17,915 nt of DNA from Bacillota bacterium (lineage in GTDB: Bacteria > Bacillota > Bacilli > Bacillales > Cytobacillaceae). The stretch is from the NCBI GenBank assembly GCA_023389895.1, contig JAEWDX010000407.1, positions 1 to 17,915 of the forward strand, read 5' to 3'. The position numbers were made by a program, and so were the translations under genes. Within the stretch, counting starts at the first letter, position 1. Every line of letters begins with the position of its first letter. This document shows, piece by piece, positions 14,528-17,915 of this stretch. The notes beneath the pieces are model-generated. The model was not told where the DNA came from, did no database searches, and worked only from the letters and a program-made list of their open reading frames with translations.

Positions 14528-14559
14528 TGATGTAACCGCAGAAAAGAGGTAAAAAATTC

Positions 14560-16137
14560 ATGAAGCTAGCTGATCTCCTTCAGTCGATTGAAGTATTAAA
14601 TACGATTCACCAACAGGAATTAACTATCCGTGGAATTTCTTATCATTCCAAGAAAGTAATGCCTGGTGATTTATTCATCTGTGTACGCGGACTTAAAACA
14701 GATGGCCATAAATATTTACCACAAGCCATTGCGAACGGTGCAGTAGCAGCAGTTGTAGAGGAATTTAACAAGGATTATGCGATTCCTCAATATCTTGTAA
14801 AGGATGGGCGCCTAGCACTTGCGAATTTAGGAGCGGCTTTTTATGATTATCCAGCCAAAAAAATGAAAATGATCGGCATTACTGCAACAAATGGGAAAAC
14901 GACTACGTCATATATGACAAATGCCATTCTTGAAAAAGAAGGGCTAAAAACAGGTTTAATTGGGACCGTTTCGATTAAAATCGACGATGTTTCGATTCCT
15001 GCTGAATTAACAACCCCTGAATCATTAGATTTACAATCATATTTAAATCAAATGGTTGAATGTGGGGTATCTCATGTCACGATGGAGGTCTCTTCACAAG
15101 CGTTAGAAATGAATCGTGTGGAAGATGTTGAATATGATATTGTCACACTTAATAATATTAGTCGTGAGCATATTGACTCCCATGGCTCTTTCGAGAGATA
15201 TTTCGAAGTGAAATCAAGCTTAATTCGCAATGCCAGTGAGAAAAGCTTTGCTGTTCTCAATTTAGATGATTCTTACTCCGCTTCTCTTGTAAACAAAACG
15301 AAAGCTCAAGTAATCACATTTGGCGTCAATAATAAGGATGGTCATATTCATTGTAAAAATCTAGATTTAACAACTGGTAGAGGGAAATTTACAGTTGAGA
15401 TCGTAAAGGGCTTTAAAGTAAACGATACCGAATATATTCCAGGGGAATTTGATATCGAATTATCTGTTCCTGGTCTCCATTCCGTGTATAATTCAATGGT
15501 GGCCATTACGATTTCCCTTCTTTGTGGTGTTTCTGTTTCGACGATTCAAGAAACATTGCGAAATTTCGCAGGTGTCGAAAGACGATTCGAATTTATTTTT
15601 GAAGATGATATGAAAATAATTGATGACCATTTCGCCAATGCTGGTAACATTAATGTGACTTTAGGAACATTGAAATATATGACCTATAAGAAGCTCCATA
15701 TAGTCTATGCAATTAGAGGAAATCGGGGACCAACAGTAAACCGAGAAAATGCGGAAACAATTGTTAGCTGGGCAGAAAAATTAGGCATTAATGAAATTAC
15801 CGCAACGAAGAGCGTCTCCCATGTAACGGAAAAGGATACTGTTTCCGATGAGGAGCAGCAAGTATTCGAAGAAGTAATGGCAAACGCAAAGATCAAGGTA
15901 AACTTAGTTGAGGAGCTTCCAGAGGCAATTGCTAAAGCACTTGGGGAAGCAACGGCAGGAGATTTAGTATTACTAGCTGGCTGCCAAGGAATGGATTACG
16001 GTGCAGAAATTGCCCTGCATCAGCTTGAAAAACTAAAGACAAACATCTCCAAGGAAAAATTATTCCTGCCCCTTCGCACCCGTGTTGTAGGGCATGAAGA
16101 AAAAGACCTGATAACGACCCATTTAATGGAGGAATAA
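14560..16137 (+). CDS. MurE-like Mur ligase family protein with altered C-terminal domain
   Basis: This is an ATP-dependent amide ligase of the Mur family, about 525 residues. The N-terminal part (GISYHSKKVMPGDLFICVRG) and the central ATPase domain are close to UDP-MurNAc-dipeptide ligases. It has TATNGKTTT (about 108-116), TTPESLDLQ, MEVSSQALEMNRV and NISREHIDSHGSFERYFEVK with the lysine that is carbamylated in MurE (about K217). After GVERRFE the usual motifs change. DYAHTP is replaced by DDHFANAGN, GGDRDxxKRP by RGNRGPTVNRE, and the DNPR signature that binds diaminopimelate is missing (TATKSVSHV at that place). ATP use and the nucleotide-sugar-like site look intact while the incoming amino acid should differ. 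The housekeeping murE would be elsewhere. AGAGGT precedes the ATG. It is flanked by an ATP-grasp ligase and an asparagine synthase. Confidence 0.88.
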   Translation: MKLADLLQSIEVLNTIHQQELTIRGISYHSKKVMPGDLFICVRGLKTDGHKYLPQAIANGAVAAVVEEFNKDYAIPQYLVKDGRLALANLGAAFYDYPAKKMKMIGITATNGKTTTSYMTNAILEKEGLKTGLIGTVSIKIDDVSIPAELTTPESLDLQSYLNQMVECGVSHVTMEVSSQALEMNRVEDVEYDIVTLNNISREHIDSHGSFERYFEVKSSLIRNASEKSFAVLNLDDSYSASLVNKTKAQVITFGVNNKDGHIHCKNLDLTTGRGKFTVEIVKGFKVNDTEYIPGEFDIELSVPGLHSVYNSMVAITISLLCGVSVSTIQETLRNFAGVERRFEFIFEDDMKIIDDHFANAGNINVTLGTLKYMTYKKLHIVYAIRGNRGPTVNRENAETIVSWAEKLGINEITATKSVSHVTEKDTVSDEEQQVFEEVMANAKIKVNLVEELPEAIAKALGEATAGDLVLLAGCQGMDYGAEIALHQLEKLKTNISKEKLFLPLRTRVVGHEEKDLITTHLMEE

Positions 16138-16172
16138 GATCGATTCATCGAGGACTAGTGTAGGAATCGACT

Positions 16173-16235
16173 ATGATATTACGAAAAGTTAAAAAACATG
16201 TTAAAGCAGTTTCAAGAGCGGGCTTCATTATGTAA
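16173..16235 (+). CDS. Possible 20-residue basic peptide
   Basis: A short open frame, MILRKVKKHVKAVSRAGFIM, lies in the 151-base gap between the MurE-like and asparagine synthase genes. Seven of 20 residues are Lys, Arg or His. TAGGA ends 7 bases before the ATG, a modest ribosome site. A 7-base inverted repeat TCGATTC/GAATCGA (16140-16146, 16164-16170) ends two bases before the ATG and could hide that site. It has no homologue I recognise. Chance occurrence in AT-rich DNA is quite possible. Confidence 0.22.
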   Translation: MILRKVKKHVKAVSRAGFIM

Positions 16236-16288
16236 AGTAATCTAATTAGCAATAAGAAATCAAACTTACAATAAAGGTGATAAATAAA

Positions 16289-17915
16289 ATGTGCGGTTTT
16301 GTTGGTTTTGCTCATCCTAGTCAAGAAATAGATAAAGTGAAAACAATTAATGATATGATGGATGCCATTATCCATCGCGGCCCTGATAGTGGGAAACACT
16401 ATACGGATGACAATGTTGCCTTGGGATTTAGACGTCTAAGCATCATTGATTTAAAAGAAGAATCTGGTCAGCCAATGTTTAATGAGGATAAAAGCTTAGT
16501 GTTAGTTTTCAATGGTGAAATCTATAACTATCAGCATTTAAGAGCTGATCTACTAGAAAAAGGTCATACGTTTGCAACGGAAACAGACAGTGAAGTATTG
16601 CTGCATGGCTATGAGGAGTACGGTGTTGATATTTTACAAAAGCTTAGAGGGATGTTTGCTTTTGCCATTTGGGATACGAAAAGAGAAAGAATGTTTCTTG
16701 CTAGGGACTTCTTTGGCATTAAGCCCCTCTACTATACACAAAACACAACAGATCAGTCACTTATCTTCGGTTCCGAAATCAAATCTTTCTTGAAGCAGCC
16801 TGCTTTTAAAAAAGAGTTAAACAAGGATGCGTTGAAGCCTTATTTAACGTTCCAATATTCAGTTCTTGATGAAACGTTCTTTAAAGGCGTATTTAAGCTT
16901 AAGCCTGGACATTATATGATTTATCAAAACGGAAATTTAGAAATGAAACGTTATTGGGATGTTCAGTTTAATGAAAAGGAAAATAGCTTAGAGCATTATG
17001 TGAATGAAATTAACGAGGCGATGAAAGAATCTGTTGCCTATCATAAAATCAGTGATGTTAAAGTAGGATCTTTCCTATCAGGCGGTGTTGATTCTAGTTA
17101 TGTAACAGCATTACTGAAACCAAATAAAACCTTCTCGATTGGCTTTAAAGATTATGAAGGAATTTTTAACGAAACGAATTTAGCAGAAGAATTATCGGAA
17201 ATATTAACAATCGAAAATTATAAAAAGCTTATGAATGCCGATGAATGCTTTGAAACCTTGCCAGCCATTCAATACCATATGGATGAACCGCAATCGAATC
17301 TTTCTTCTGTACCGTTATACTTCCTATCAAAGCTCGCAAGTGAGCATGTAACGGTCGTGCTTTCAGGTGAAGGGGCGGATGAAATTTTCGGTGGTTATGT
17401 ATGGTATCAAAAATCGGAAAAACTAGAAAAATACGAAAAGATTCCATTTTTCATTCGCCGCTCACTTTCGAAATTAGCAAACGCCCTTCCACAAAATAAA
17501 ATGACGACATTTTTAGTAAAAGGCGGACAAAAGGTTGAAGAAAAATTTATTGGACAAGCTAAAGTTTTTGAAGAAGAGGATGCATTAAAAGTATTGAAGG
17601 ATGAATATAAGAATGGTCCTTCTGTACAAAGTATAACAAAGCAGGTTTTTGACAAAGTAAAAAGAAAAGATGATACAACAAAAATGCAGTATCTTGACTT
17701 GAAGCTTTGGCTGCCTGGCGATATTTTATTAAAGGCGGACAAAATGAGTATGGCTCATTCGATTGAGCTGCGTGTACCATTTTTAGATAAAGAAGTAATG
17801 GCAATGGCAGGTGGAATACCAAGCTCATTAAGAGTGAATCGTAAAGATACGAAGTATGCGTTAAGAGCAGCGTCAACGGAAGTCCTTCCAGACGAGTGGG
17901 CAAACCGTCCAAAGG
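16289..17915 (+). CDS. Asparagine synthase (glutamine-hydrolysing), cut by right edge
   Basis: This enzyme uses glutamine and ATP to turn a carboxylate, classically aspartate, into an amide. The visible 542 codons begin MCGFVGF, with Cys2 as the glutaminase nucleophile. RGPDSG, GFRRLSIIDL, FNGEIYNYQ and TDSEVLLHGYEEYG follow in the glutaminase domain. The synthetase domain has the ATP loop SGGVDSS (264-270), SIGF, LSGEGADEIFGGY, DILLKADKMSMAHSIELRVPFLD and a partial C-terminus. Full-length AsnO-type enzymes have about 615 residues, so roughly 70 are missing to the right. AAAGGTGAT lies about 8 bases before ATG 16289. Homologues include AsnB, which amidates diaminopimelate in B. subtilis peptidoglycan, and AsnH, which amidates D-aspartate in lactococcal cross-bridges. 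The company of two ligase genes suggests such a non-housekeeping role here. Confidence 0.93.
   Translation, partial: MCGFVGFAHPSQEIDKVKTINDMMDAIIHRGPDSGKHYTDDNVALGFRRLSIIDLKEESGQPMFNEDKSLVLVFNGEIYNYQHLRADLLEKGHTFATETDSEVLLHGYEEYGVDILQKLRGMFAFAIWDTKRERMFLARDFFGIKPLYYTQNTTDQSLIFGSEIKSFLKQPAFKKELNKDALKPYLTFQYSVLDETFFKGVFKLKPGHYMIYQNGNLEMKRYWDVQFNEKENSLEHYVNEINEAMKESVAYHKISDVKVGSFLSGGVDSSYVTALLKPNKTFSIGFKDYEGIFNETNLAEELSEILTIENYKKLMNADECFETLPAIQYHMDEPQSNLSSVPLYFLSKLASEHVTVVLSGEGADEIFGGYVWYQKSEKLEKYEKIPFFIRRSLSKLANALPQNKMTTFLVKGGQKVEEKFIGQAKVFEEEDALKVLKDEYKNGPSVQSITKQVFDKVKRKDDTTKMQYLDLKLWLPGDILLKADKMSMAHSIELRVPFLDKEVMAMAGGIPSSLRVNRKDTKYALRAASTEVLPDEWANRPK

Noticed and set aside
17407..17912. Minus-strand open frames at the right edge
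   Set aside because: They are antisense to the conserved synthetase domain of the asparagine synthase.

Overview
The window looks like a chromosomal segment of a low-GC, Gram-positive member of the Bacillaceae. The base composition is AT-rich, genes have strong AGGAGG-type ribosome sites, some starts are TTG or GTG, terminators are hairpins followed by T runs, and the regulators and operators are of Bacillus type (a PucR-family protein and a perfect Fnr box). No phage, insertion sequence, CRISPR array, rRNA or tRNA was seen, and no gene appears frameshifted.

Left part (1-2440). The 5' end of a minus-strand fdrA-like gene runs off the left edge; it belongs to the allantoin/oxamate degradation family. 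It is divergent from a transmembrane chemoreceptor with an sCache-type sensor, which ends in a clear terminator.

First redox module (2658-8024). A 303-residue multi-cluster ferredoxin-like protein is convergent with a molybdopterin oxidoreductase that lacks a Tat signal and is therefore probably cytoplasmic. The oxidoreductase is divergent from a 16-cysteine four-cluster ferredoxin subunit, and 7 bases after that comes a PucR-family regulator. The 173-base divergent promoter region holds two promoter-like elements and a palindrome over one of them. This suggests a regulated soluble molybdoenzyme system of unknown substrate.

Second redox module (8306-13116). After a 431-base non-coding stretch with several repeats and a textbook Fnr site comes torD-dmsA-dmsB-dmsC: a chaperone, a Tat-exported catalytic subunit, a four-cluster ferredoxin subunit and an eight-helix menaquinol-oxidising anchor. 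It is a complete anaerobic respiratory reductase of the DMSO reductase type, switched on by oxygen limitation. Two terminator hairpins follow.

Right part (13355-17915, runs off the edge). Three genes form an apparent biosynthetic set: an ATP-grasp carboxylate-amine ligase, a MurE-like ligase whose C-terminal substrate motifs are replaced, and a glutamine-dependent asparagine synthase. Together they could build and amidate a peptide-like product or modify cell-wall stem peptides. This set, with a possible 20-residue basic peptide inside it, is the best candidate here for an undescribed system.
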